This document shows positions 10,665 through 20,110 of a stretch of DNA of 62,000 nucleotides, piece by piece. Origin of the DNA: Zygnema cylindricum (taxonomy: Eukaryota > Streptophyta > Zygnematophyceae > Zygnematales > Zygnemataceae). The notes beneath the pieces are model-generated. The model saw only the letters and a list, made by a program, of their open reading frames with translations. It had not been told where the DNA came from and searched no databases. The position numbers and the translations under genes are program-made. Location of the stretch: contig JBBHKE010002185.1 in NCBI GenBank assembly GCA_037447655.1, positions 1 to 62,000 of the forward strand, written 5' to 3'. Numbering within the stretch: position 1 is the first letter of the stretch; each line of letters begins with the position of its first letter.

Positions 10665-11386
10665 TGTAGGGATATTGACGTATCGCCGCTATATCGCGAT
10701 GCGGCATACCAACAATATTTGTTGGACGCGAAGTGTCACGTCATCGTACGAAATTGTACAATACTACTTCGTGTCTAAATTTTGAGCGTCCGCGAACAAA
10801 ATATATAATTTTGTTTCTCGTCATTTTTTTTTTAGTGTGCAAGTGTTTATCTCGAGCGCACACACCACACGCACGAAACTTTTTTTTTGGAGTTCCGCGT
10901 TTAGAAGGAGAAGGCGTGTACGCCTTTCTTCGTGGAATCTTCCTTTCAGCGTTTTTTGCCAGGAAAAAGACAGACCTTTGCCGCAATGCTAGCTTAGGTT
11001 GTTTGCCTCGTAAGCTAGTTCGTGAAGGTATATAATCTGCAAACCTTTGCCGCAATGCTAACTTAGGTTGTTTGCCTCGTAAGCTAGTTAGTGAAGGTAT
11101 ATAGTCTGCAGATTAGTGCTGCAGAAATTAACCTATTTGCCTCGTAAGCTAGTTAGTGAAGGTATATAGTCTGCAGATTACTGCTGCAAAAATTAACCTT
11201 TTGAAGTTGAGATTAGAGAAAAGAGAACAGAGGAGAAAAGATGAGATGATGTAAAAGGCTTTTGCCAAAAACACTTATAGACCTTTTTGGCTGAATTTCC
11301 TTTTGTCTATGAGCTTCCGCTGTGTATGAATTCTGTGCATTTACTGTGAATTTTATTTTGTGATTATTTATTCATAAGATCCTGCA
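10665..11386 (+). repeat. 3' LTR of the nested Copia element, with internal tandem copies
   Basis: Matches 5942-6551 at both ends (TGTAGGGATATTG... to ...CCTGCA) but is 112 bp longer. The segment TTTGCCTCGTAAGCTAGTT through the following 40 or so bases occurs three times (about 11000, 11070, 11140) against once in the 5' LTR. LTRs start identical, so the expansion happened after insertion or arose by slippage during reverse transcription. Confidence 0.9.
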
Positions 11387-12005
11387 CAATCGTAAGTCAA
11401 CCTCTTTATCACTATCAAAATTTCATTGAGATGGACATGCCTATCCGGCAAGGCATTTAGAAAGCCAATGACTTTACTTTATCCGCCTAAATAATAAACC
11501 GACCGATAGTCGCAAGTCGTTCCACAATAATATTGAACCGTTTTGACGCATCTCCGATCGATTCATTTGGATTCATCTTAAAACTGAGAGCTTTGGTATA
11601 TGCATGTTGGCTTCGATTTTGACTTCTTTTTTCAAATTCGTTTTCAATGGCCCGCCAACATTCATATGCAGAATCATGTGTGAGAAAGTACTCATGAACT
11701 GCGCTCGTACAAGTTTGCATCAATCCGGTAAAGGCGGCAACATTCTTTCATCTCCATTTATTCCTTACCTTTCGATCAAAAATAGCCATGGGCTCCTCTC
11801 CAGTAACAATTTCCCAAAGACGTTGAAGTTTAAGTTATCCTTTAATTTATCTCTTCCAGATAAAGTAGTTCTTCCATTGAGGAGAACGACTTTGTTGAGC
11901 ATCTGTATCAATTTCTCATCTTCCTCATCACTGTCCTCCTCCAAGTTAGACTCATCTTTTGCCTCCAATTTCCCTTTCCGAATTCTTTCTCTCCTGACAT
12001 TTTAA
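11387..12005 (-). pseudogene. Copia gag N-terminal part, outer element (broken)
   Basis: The minus strand encodes an acidic N-terminal stretch (LEEDSDEEDEKL, about 11920-11955), a segment with NFNVFGKLL, then the UBN2-like core YECWRAIENEFEKRSQNRSQ (about 11620-11660) and FLNALPDRHVHL (about 11430-11470). It matches the nested gag domain by domain and continues at 5941 beyond the nested insertion. Several stops and frame changes are present. Confidence 0.85.
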
Positions 12006-12416
12006 GTTTCTCCTTCAACGTATCCGCTACCTCTACTGACAACTTGCAGCCTGCCCCTTCAAAGAACAGATGAGAGCACACTCTGAAGAACTCCAGTCAA
12101 CAATGTCTAAAGACTCTACTATGTCAAAAACATGTCTAAAGTCTCTTCTATGTCAAAAACACCTCTACTCCTATTTTCTCTTTCTGTACAAACGTATTTG
12201 TAGGTAACTTGTCTTCTTCTTTCTCGAATTGGGCAGCACTCAAGGCCCTATGGCTCGGCTGAAGCCCCTATGACTCGGCTTTGGTGTCACTGGAGTGTCA
12301 AAGTCAGATTGCACAGGTGAAAACTGTGGAGCTGCACCATTATTCTTCTTTCCTCCCATTTTAACACTACTAGTCACTGTTGAATTGTCGATAGCGAATA
12401 CAAAGTACTTCTATAT
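12006..12416 (-). other. Leader between 5' LTR and gag of the outer Copia element
   Basis: About 410 bases separate the primer site from the gag start. A short phrase (ACATGTCTAAAGTCTCTTC type) is repeated around 12104-12165, and GGCCCTATGGCTCGGC occurs twice near 12245-12280. No reading frame is supported. Confidence 0.6.
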
Positions 12417-12429
12417 GTTCCGATACAAA
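12417..12429 (-). promoter_or_regulatory. Degenerate initiator tRNA-Met primer-binding site
   Basis: On the minus strand, just inside the 5' LTR, the sequence reads TTTGTATCGGAAC, a degraded form of TGGTATCAGAGC. Position is right; several mismatches lower confidence. Confidence 0.55.
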
Positions 12430-12430
12430 T

Positions 12431-12979
12431 TGATAGAAAAGGAGCACGGCCAGAAATGGAACGGAACATTAAATTACATTATCTCAAAGAGCATGCTAAA
12501 GCACATTATCTCAAAGAGCATGCTAAAGCATTCAGTCATGATAGGAGCCCAAAGAATTCTCCAGCAAAAGATTTCTTTAATTGGAGATCTTTTCTCTTTA
12601 CAATGTATTTTCTTCCTTCTCCTTTTTTGCTAATAAATTGTTCACTGCTCTTTACTAAAATACTTCTACCTAACCGACTTAAGACTACCACTAACACCTA
12701 GTGATAAAAGTGAACATAAAGACATGTCAAAAGGTAAACAAACGTGCGCCTAATCAAACATTATGCACCGAAATTGAGTGGCGCGCACTGAAACAAACGT
12801 TACAAGTACGGCGCACTAAATGACATCAAATACCGTACAAGACAATACGCAACGGACGAAACACAAAAGAACTCACAAAACGCCAACTGAAACTAAACAA
12901 TGGACCAAGACTAGATCCGTAACTGCAACAGGACGCCAAAACATAACACAACTAGTCCTTTCCACAGCGAACGATGACA
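12431..12979 (-). repeat. 5' LTR of the outer Copia element
   Basis: Partner of 50-628, upstream of gag on the minus strand. It ends GATGACA on the plus strand and is followed by the target duplication CCTAT at 12980-12984. It carries its own duplicated 26-bp phrase near 12481-12530 (CATTATCTCAAAGAGCATGC type) that the other LTR has only once. Confidence 0.9.
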
Positions 12980-12984
12980 CCTAT

Positions 12985-13300
12985 CGCTCCTTCACTCCCC
13001 TTTTTCCCCACTCTCCCACTCTCACTCTCTCCCTCCCTCCCAATCCCTTCCCCCCCTCTGCCCATCCCCCCTCTCCCTCCCCTAACACCTCCCCCTCACT
13101 CTCCCTCTCCCCCTCTCCCTTACCTTCCCATTTCCCCTCCACATCAACCTTCCCTTCACCCCACTCCTCCCCCTACCTTCCCCCTTACCCCCTCTCCCTA
13201 TCCCCCCTCCACTTCCCCCTCCCCTCCCTCAACCTCCCCCTCCTCCTCCCCCTCCCCCTCCCCCTCCCCCTCCCCCTCCCCCCACCTCTCATCCCCCGCC
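12985..13300. repeat. Polypyrimidine low-complexity tract
   Basis: Almost pure C/T on the plus strand, becoming a regular CCCCCT array at about 13225-13285. The opposite strand has closely spaced G-runs that could form G-quadruplexes. Long Pro/Ser-rich reading frames here are products of base composition. The outer Copia landed in this tract, since its left flank (1-49) is the same CT-rich type. Confidence 0.9.
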
Positions 13301-13886
13301 AAATAAAATCTAAAGAAAGAAAAAACATATTTACAACATACATTGTTTTGCCACCAAATGGCTTTTGTCACAATCCCACCCTCCCACCTCTTTCCTCCAT
13401 GACAAAAACATAATAATTTGCAAAATCAATGAAAAAATCACCCCACAAAAATAGGTAAAAGCATAAATGAATATAGTGTTCAATTTGATGACCAAAATTA
13501 TAACATGAAATGGAGAAACTAATGTAAAATGAAATCTTAGGTTTTTCCTTCTAATTAATAATACGTTTAACTAATGTGATTTTCTGATTACTTTTGCGCA
13601 TGCCATCCCCTATCCACTCACAAGTATTCCAATCGTGTGAGGTTGCCAATCTCCGCCGCAATGCTCCCTTGTAGTTCCCCGTAAGATAAATATCTGCACC
13701 CCCTTCTCAAAGGACTTTAAACGGAATCCTTTCATCCTTCTCCCCCCTCCCCGACCATCTTGTCTCATTATGGCGGAGGTTGCACACATCCTATGAATCA
13801 GAATTCAGTGCGAAATTTAGTGCAAGATTCAGTATGAAATTCAGTGTGGAATCATGACAGCAGAGATGGCACGCATCGGTAGCCAC
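13301..13886. other. Non-coding, nothing recognised
   Basis: AT-rich in the first half. GAATTCAGTG-type phrases repeat at about 13800-13850. No domain, repeat family or RNA is recognised. Confidence 0.5.
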
Positions 13887-14222
13887 TCACATTTCATACA
13901 CGCGACGGGAATCATCGCAGTGGAAATTAAGTCCATCACATTTGATTTCGGGAAATTTCTTGTTGTTCCCGGCGGCCGCCTTCACCGCCTCCAGAGCCGA
14001 CTCTGCAGCAGCAGGATCGACAGAGAAGCGGCAGAGGAGCGGATTAAGATACGTTTCGCACGTGTGAAGACATGGACTGCACAAAAAAAGAGAGAAAAGG
14101 AAGGTCAAAAGAGGGGAAAACGCACTGTCTGGTTCCGGCATATCTCCTTTGTAGTCTCCCATGACGAGTGCCACGTGGCACACCAACATCAGCACAGTCA
14201 CGATGACCATGGTGGGCGCCAT
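13887..14222 (-). CDS. Candidate small secreted cysteine-rich protein
   Basis: An open frame of 111 residues from the Met at 14222. It begins MAPTMVIVTVLMLVCHVALV, a good signal peptide, then an acidic GDYKGDMPEPDS stretch. The C-terminal part has six cysteines, an alanine-rich helix and CDGLNFHC. Local GC content is raised as expected of coding DNA. A TTTTTTTGTGCAG acceptor and a possible GT donor would remove a 45-bp hydrophobic segment in frame (about 14075-14120). A GTGAGT donor at the end suggests that the coding sequence may continue in another exon. An upstream Met at 14381 is open too but gives a poorer N-terminus. Family unknown; secretion is inferred. Confidence 0.45.
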   Translation of the reverse strand: MAPTMVIVTVLMLVCHVALVMGDYKGDMPEPDSAFSPLLTFLFSLFLCSPCLHTCETYLNPLLCRFSVDPAAAESALEAVKAAAGNNKKFPEIKCDGLNFHCDDSRRVYEM

Positions 14223-14500
14223 GGGCTGCAGGGTTGCCACGTCACACTTACAGGAAAGACAGGTGGCAATCTTTGAAAAGCTTTCTCTATGTGCGAAAAT
14301 GAAAATCGGGACTTTGGAATATGACGGGTGTAGATGTGGGTACAACTTGCGACGATTGGAAACGACTACGAAACTCACCATGTATCACGTGCGCAAAAAC
14401 TACGACGGTTGTAGACGTCTACAATACACGCGGCAATTGGTGACGTCTCAAAAACTAACGACGGGTGTACACGTCTACAATGACCAATGGTGGTAGAACA

Positions 14501-15207
14501 ACTCCCGCGACATCACGTGACATCGTAATGTTGACCGTGACATTTCGTACAAGTCGCAAAGCGACAATTTTATTTTTTTATCGTCCTAAAAATTTTTAGG
14601 CGTGTAGCGCGTTCGTGAACCGACTCCCGCGACTTCACGTGACATCGTAATGTTGACCGTGACATTTCGTATGGGTCCCAAAGCGACAATTTTTTTTTTG
14701 ATCGTCCTAAATTTTTTATGCGTGTTGCGCGTGCGTGAGCCGTTTTTCATTCGTTTTTTTGGGTGATGCTTTCCTTAAAATCCACTCACGAGGTGATTTT
14801 TGATGAAGTTTTTTGACGGGTTGGATTCTTTTGCCCGGGGTCGAAAAAAAGAAACGCCAAAATTTGTTAACATGACGACAAACATGAATAAATCAAAAGT
14901 ATCGACTTAGACGTTTGCTGTACTTTTTAAACTCCCGCGACATCATGTGACATCGTAATGTTGACCGTGACATATGCTACACGTCGCAAAGCGACAATAT
15001 TTTTTATTTTTGGTCATCCTAAAATTTTCCACGCGTGTATCGCGTGCGTGGACCGTTTTTCATTCGTTGTTTGGGTGATACTTTCGTTGAAATCCACTCA
15101 CGAGGTGATTTTGGATGAAGTTTTTTGACGGGTTGGATTCTCTTGCCCGGGGGTCAAAAAAAGGAAACGCCAAAATTAGTTAACATGACGACAAACATGA
15201 AGTAACG
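14501..15207. repeat. Three tandem copies of a dispersed repeat
   Basis: ACTCCCGCGACWTCAYGTGA starts copies at 14501 (122 bp, truncated), 14623 (308 bp) and 14931 (about 277 bp). Copies 2 and 3 share the whole body, including CACTCACGAGGTGATTTT and GACGGGTTGGATTCT. The tail of copy 2 (CAAAAGTATCGACTTAGACG) recurs at about 17840-17880. No coding capacity. Confidence 0.88.
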
Positions 15208-15208
15208 G

Positions 15209-16217
15209 CTAAGGGTACTTTCCCATGTGCTAAAGTTACAGTTATTTTCTGTCGTTTTCCTTTAAAACTTGGAAAAAAAGGAAAAAATCTGCAACCGTAC
15301 CCAAAAATTCAAATTACCACCGTACAAGTTGCGTTCCATTAAAACTTTAGCTGTACCGCAGTTTGTCGTCTATCGCGATGCAGTTTATCGTTTAGCGAGT
15401 TTCGACCCACTTTCGCGTCCTTCCAGATCATCCTCAAACTTTAATAAAATCACCTCGAGAGGTGATTTTAAATAAAGTTCCACGACGTGGGCGAATTTGC
15501 ATATGATTTCGCACGCGTCGGAGGTTTTTGACAAAATTTTCGTCAAAAAAAAATCCACTGCACGTTTACAGCCTGTACGTACTTTTTTCCGTGCACCTTT
15601 TTCCGTACAGAGGCAGGGGAGGGGTCTCGACCAAAGGACGCCATTTCGCAAAAGCGAAGTCAATGAAAGCGCCTCTCTCTCTCTCCCTCTCCCACTAACG
15701 CGTTTATCTCGCAATTCTTGCAATGAAAAAAGGCAAGAAAGGTATCAAATGAAAGATCTATGAAAACGATTTCTTTTGACTATCTTTGAGCGTATTTTGA
15801 TGGCAAGTAGAGTAGGAAAAAACAAAAAACAACAATCGGAAAATCTTGGCGGAAAGTTTTAGAAATTGTGACGTGGGCGCTGTCATAGTTGAGCGTGACG
15901 CGCGTGACGTCACAATGTCACAAACCCTAAACATTTGCAATACCTCCACGTCGACAATGTGGCGTGCAGATAAAGCGAAGTGACAGAAACTGTTCAACGT
16001 CCGGATGGACGTTTGAAATCGAAATTGAGTGGAAGTTTCGCAACATTTTGTGTACCGTTTATGTGTCACGTGTTTCGTACACGTCTACGCTTGTCACTTT
16101 TTGAAGTAACAAGTTATTTGCGATTACATCGGAATGCTCATAAATATGTACGGAGAATCTTCGCTAGAAACAAAGTTACAAGATTAAAGTTTCGGTTACA
16201 TGGGAAAGTGCCCTAAG
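15209..16217. mobile_element. Possible non-autonomous DNA transposon with 20-bp inverted ends
   Basis: CTAAGGGTACTTTCCCATGT (15209-15228) faces ACATGGGAAAGTGCCCTAAG (16198-16217), matching at 18 of 20 positions as an inverted repeat. The interior has a CT microsatellite (about 15670-15700) and no protein domain. I found no target duplication, so the boundaries and superfamily are uncertain. Confidence 0.4.
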
Positions 16218-16700
16218 TTCCATTAGGACATTCTATAATTGTACGGCAAACTTTAGAGAATGCGACAATTTGAACGAAGTTCCATTGCGCAGAGTCTGTA
16301 ATGCACGTGTTAGCAAAAGAGTGGTGCCACGTAGTTATGGATTGGATACTACATATCGTCAAAAAAAATTACACCGACCAAAAATCTTCATTTACGTACC
16401 ATGCACGTGGGTACCAGGTCATCGTGCAACACAACTTTTGTACTCTTTGCAGACGCCTTGTCAGATACCACCTCAGTTTTTAGGGTTTCTGTTTTTAGCG
16501 TGACGAATGAGCGCTTCTAGAAATAGTGTGAGAATGGGCGCTTACAAAAATAGCGTGACAAAAGTGCGTTAGGAGATTTCGTTTATAATTTTTGTTGTAT
16601 TTTTGAATGTGTATATCGTGTGCGAAATTTTTATATTTCCGTTGGTTGACATCTTGACACGTTTGTACATTATCCAACGTGTCGCAGCTCAATTATTTCT
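16218..16700. other. Non-coding, nothing recognised
   Basis: Short repeated phrases (GAGCGCTT, AGCGTGACAAA near 16500-16570) but no supported gene. Confidence 0.45.
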
Positions 16701-16708
16701 ATAATTGG

Positions 16709-17603
16709 TAGTGTTGTGTATCGGTAAGGATTTGCCGATAACCGATATGGGCCTTTTTTCGGGTATCCGATAATCGATATATTGGTACAATATATCGACA
16801 TCGGTCTTATCGCCGATAAGTTGCCAATAATATCGGGTACTTATTGGCGATAATGCCGATAACGATAACTATCGGCAATATCTGTACGGACCGTACAAAT
16901 AAATGTACGGCTTGTACACTCAATTGTACGACTTATTCCCCGGACGTGTACAAGCACAGAAAGTACAGTAGCCACCATGAGATCTGTACAGTTTTGATAC
17001 GGATCCTGTAAAAATGATGTACCTTTCACATCCGACGCCATGGCTTTGTCCCTTTATTCCTTGAGATCCACTGGGGACCAGCCACGTGTCAATCTGTCGG
17101 CTTTTTTGGCAAAAGCTGCGAAAAGAGCCATTCCGGGATGCCGGCGCTCACGTTGGCCCGTCCGCTCGTGTTTTCTCATTCGAAGTCGTCCGTTCGATTC
17201 CGACGGCGCGCAGAATGTTATTTTGCGTCTGTTGTACTTTTGTGTCCGCCGTCCTTTTCCAATTCCATGTTCACCAGTTTTTTAGTAAAATTTTGTGCCT
17301 CGTCGTAAAATATTTGTTCAGTTAACTGGCCAACGTTTATGTGCTGCGATGTCTGTAATAAATTGCAGTTAAACGGTAACGGAAGAGATTTTTATGCCTG
17401 GCATGCCACGCTATATAAATTCAATAAAATAATACAGTATGTTATTAAGTACTATTGTATGCATACTATATATTTTTTAAGCTATCGCCGATATGGAATT
17501 TGTTGGTCCCAGACCGATATAACGGAATCTCTGACCGTTCGATAATCGATAGCTATCGGTATTGGTGTTATCGCGATAAGTTTTTTACCGATACACAACA
17601 CTA
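16709..17603. mobile_element. hAT-type MITE, copy 1 (895 bp) with 8-bp target duplication
   Basis: Ends are TAGTGTTGTGTATCGGTAA and its inverted copy (19 bp, perfect). They are flanked by ATAATTGG at 16701-16708 and 17604-17611; 8-bp duplications and TAGTG-type ends mark the hAT superfamily. Subterminal regions are packed with TATCG/CGATA words. It is oppositely oriented to copies at 27581 and 49950, judged by the shared core (GGCATGCCACG, TTAAGTACTAT). Its centre holds about 400 bp absent from the others, with a tRNA T-arm-like GTCCGTTCGATTCCGAC (around 17190). No transposase. Confidence 0.88.
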
Positions 17604-17605
17604 AT

Positions 17606-17641
17606 AATTGGTGATGTACTTTGTGAGGTACATCACCAATT
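17606..17641. repeat. 14-bp perfect hairpin beside the hAT MITE
   Basis: AATTGGTGATGTAC (17606-17619) pairs with GTACATCACCAATT (17628-17641) around an 8-base loop. The left arm overlaps the right target duplication, so the MITE landed at the edge of an existing hairpin. Confidence 0.8.
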
Positions 17642-17649
17642 AGAGAAAC

Positions 17650-18523
17650 TTTCGAAGCGAATGCTTCGCGAAAAACCATCCAACAGCCATTGTTAAATCT
17701 CAGACTTTTGGAGATTATTGGCAAGATTCTCTGTAATGTTGTTTTCCCGATAAAAACAAAATGATAGGTACGTCGTAGTACGGAGAGGCTCAAATTTCTG
17801 TAAACAACCGCACTTTTCGTCTAACGGAACTCCACCCTAAATCAAAAGTATTGACTTCACGTTTGCTGTACTTTTAAACATAGTTGTCCAACTCATACGG
17901 ATTTGGACTTTTCCCGAAAACTACATAGTATTCCCTTGTTTCATAAATTTCGTATATTTATTAATTTAAAAAAAATAAAAACTCTACGAAAATGTACAAA
18001 AGCGTGACTCTAAAAATTCCTTAAAAAATCTAAAAATGTACGGATGATAAACGGCAATGCACGAATCCATACGGAAACCGTTCCTTGATAACCGTCAAAT
18101 TACAGAAAATTTACAACTGCTGTACAGAAATATACAAGAATGTACGAGAATGTACGCTCAAAACCCTAAAATCCCGCTGAAAGAACCCTAAAATGCACGA
18201 AAATTTACGGCTATGTAAATAACTGTACGGCAATGTTACGCGGGTGTACTAAATAACACGAAAATGTACGGCAGCATACCCTAAAAAATGTAAAATAAAA
18301 CACTGTAAAAAGTACTGTAAAATACGGATACTGTATGTAAATGTAAGAAAAATCTAAAACAATTGAATTAAATATATGTGATGTACTAAAATGTACCCTA
18401 AAAACCATAAAATCCCCTAAAACCATTAAATAACCCTAAAATGTACCGACATATACAGACAATGTACAAAACTGTTCGAAAAAAAATAAGAATGCAAAGT
18501 AAGGTACAAATTTTAGCACAAAT
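17650..18523. repeat. Degenerate CCCTAAAA / TGTACGG word region
   Basis: From about 18140 to 18450 the words CCCTAAAA and TGTAC(G/A) recur irregularly. CCCTAAA is the plant telomere unit, but here the copies are scattered, not tandem. No gene is supported. Confidence 0.55.
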
Positions 18524-19506
18524 TCTATAATGAGAATTGATCATGTCAGTGACTGTTTTGGTTGCACATAGTCACTCACGTCATTTTATCAAAAAATGTA
18601 CGTTTGAAGTACACATTGGTACAAATAAAGTAGTGTTGAGTCAAAATTTGACGGTCAATCGGTTGGACAGCTTCGACTTTCAAAATATTGTTTCAACCGC
18701 TTAAAACTTTGCCGAGCTTGCGAACGTCAACCGTCATAATAAAATCACCATTTCACACGGTCAGCCAAAGTTTATGTTAACAAAACTGTGGTAACCACGT
18801 GTAGTAAAAGTGTTGCAAACAGTCATTTTTTGTCTTAACGTGAGCTCCACTATGAGAGCACATGTTGGATTTCAACTTAGCCTCAAAATTGGAATTTAAT
18901 CGCGAATCCTAAATAGTGTGGTATGCTTTGTTCGCACGTGACGACGCACATTATTTTCATTTAGTTTCATTGATATTTTTACAGCGGCTAGTTTTAATAT
19001 AGTGTATTAAGTTTAATTAGTTTCGTGCGATTTTACTTATCCGTACATAACTTTTAGTACTTTAGTTTTGAGAGGTTTGGGTTCGCATCGTTTTCAATTT
19101 GCGTTTAAGTTCAATGTACGATTCGAAATTAAATTTAGATTTTGCAGCTAAGTTAAAATCCAAAATGTGCTCTCATAGTGGAGCTCACGTAAAAACAAAA
19201 AGTGACTGTATGTAACACTTTTACTTACATATGGTTGCCACAATTTTGTAACCGTAAACCTTGGCCGACTGTGTGAAATGTTGATTTTATTATGACGGCC
19301 GACGTTCAAAAGCGCGGCAAAATTTTAAGCGGTTGAAACAATATTTCGAAAGTCAAAGTTGTCCAACCGGTTGACCGTCAAATTTTGACTCAACAATACT
19401 TTATTTGTTCCAATGTGTACTTCAAACGTACATTTTTTGACAAAATGACGTGAGTGATTGTGCGCAACCAAAACAGTCATTGCTATGATCAATTCCTATC
19501 TATAAT
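18524..19506. mobile_element. Fold-back element with about 375-bp inverted arms
   Basis: Arms at about 18532-18908 and 19122-19498 are inverted copies of one another (for example GTGAGCTCCACTATGAGAGC versus GCTCTCATAGTGGAGCTCAC). They enclose a loop of about 210 bp. TCTATAAT flanks it at 18524-18531 and 19499-19506. Long arms and an 8-9 bp duplication fit a Mutator-like or fold-back MITE; no transposase is encoded. The two arms differ at many sites, so the insertion is old. Confidence 0.85.
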
Positions 19507-20034
19507 TTTTGAAATTGTTTTATGCGCACTCTACGTAGTAATTCTTAGGGTTACATTTCATTAGGCGGTCCCAGTAAATGTACGGACAAGTCTACTAGCC
19601 GCGTTTACTGGAAGTCCGCTCCATTTTGTCCGGCCAGTAACGAACCGAATTCAATTGTGATTGGCGCCACATAGAGTAGATTCCACATTCTGAAAATCTT
19701 TAAAAAATCTATAAACGAAAAGTCAGAACGAAATATCTGTACGACCGGAGGTAGTTAATGATTCGTACGTCAAGTTTGCGGCCAGATTTCGATTTTGAAA
19801 ATGGAAATCAAAATTTCGAAACAGAATGGGAAAAAGAAGCGGCAAAACTTGAAGGTCGCGGCAAACTTTGAATGTCGGTAGATGTCAGAAGGAGCGTGCG
19901 TTGATATTTTCGGGTGACTTGCATCCAACGTGGCAGGAGGCACATGGGCTTGTACGACGTGCATGCCTGCGATTGCTTGTTCAAAGTAGATATGTTTTCG
20001 CTTTTTCACGTGTCATTGTGGTAATCATCGAAGC
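19507..20034. other. Non-coding, nothing recognised
   Basis: No domain or repeat boundary seen. Scattered GTACGG words as in neighbouring DNA. Confidence 0.45.
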
Positions 20035-20110
20035 AATCGCGCACATCATCCAGTGGGCCCCAACTCTCCTCGCGAGAAGAGTTGGGGCCCACTGGATGAT
20101 GTGCGCGATT
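20035..20110. repeat. 33-bp perfect palindrome with a 10-base loop
   Basis: The arm at 20035-20067 (AATCGCGCACATC... to ...CAACTCT) is the exact reverse complement of 20078-20110. The loop CCTCGCGAGA contains its own TCGCGA palindrome. There is no mismatch over 66 bases, unusually well kept for this decayed region. Confidence 0.95.

Larger units (their letters stand above)
5942..11386 (+). mobile_element. Nested Copia LTR retrotransposon, plus strand
   Basis: A complete but inactive Copia element inserted in the gag region of the outer one. LTRs are 5942-6551 (610 bp) and 10665-11386 (722 bp). The primer-binding site is at 6554-6565, the polypurine tract is AAGAGGGG just before 10665, and gag-PR-IN-RT-RH lie between. 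The outer gag reading passes from 11387 to 5941, confirming the insertion. Flanking pentamers GAATA and CAATC share only AAT, so the target duplication is imperfect. Its proteins are close relatives of those of the outer element. Confidence 0.93.
50..12979 (-). mobile_element. Outer Copia LTR retrotransposon, interrupted by two later insertions
   Basis: A minus-strand Ty1/Copia element bounded by two similar LTRs (50-628 and 12431-12979), each TG...CA. It is flanked by the 5-bp duplication CCTAT (45-49 and 12980-12984) in CT-rich DNA. Reading on the minus strand, gag starts near 12000, continues after a nested element (5942-11386), and is followed by protease, integrase, reverse transcriptase and RNase H, ending near 784. 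That is the Copia order (PR-IN-RT-RH). A solo LTR (2339-3550) lies between integrase and RT. All reading frames carry stops or shifts, so the element is dead. Boundaries are seen directly; the family assignment follows from the domain order and motifs. Confidence 0.93.

Noticed and set aside
12820-13413. Long Ser/Pro-rich open frames in the CT tract
   Set aside because: They follow from C/T composition, overlap in two frames and have no domain.
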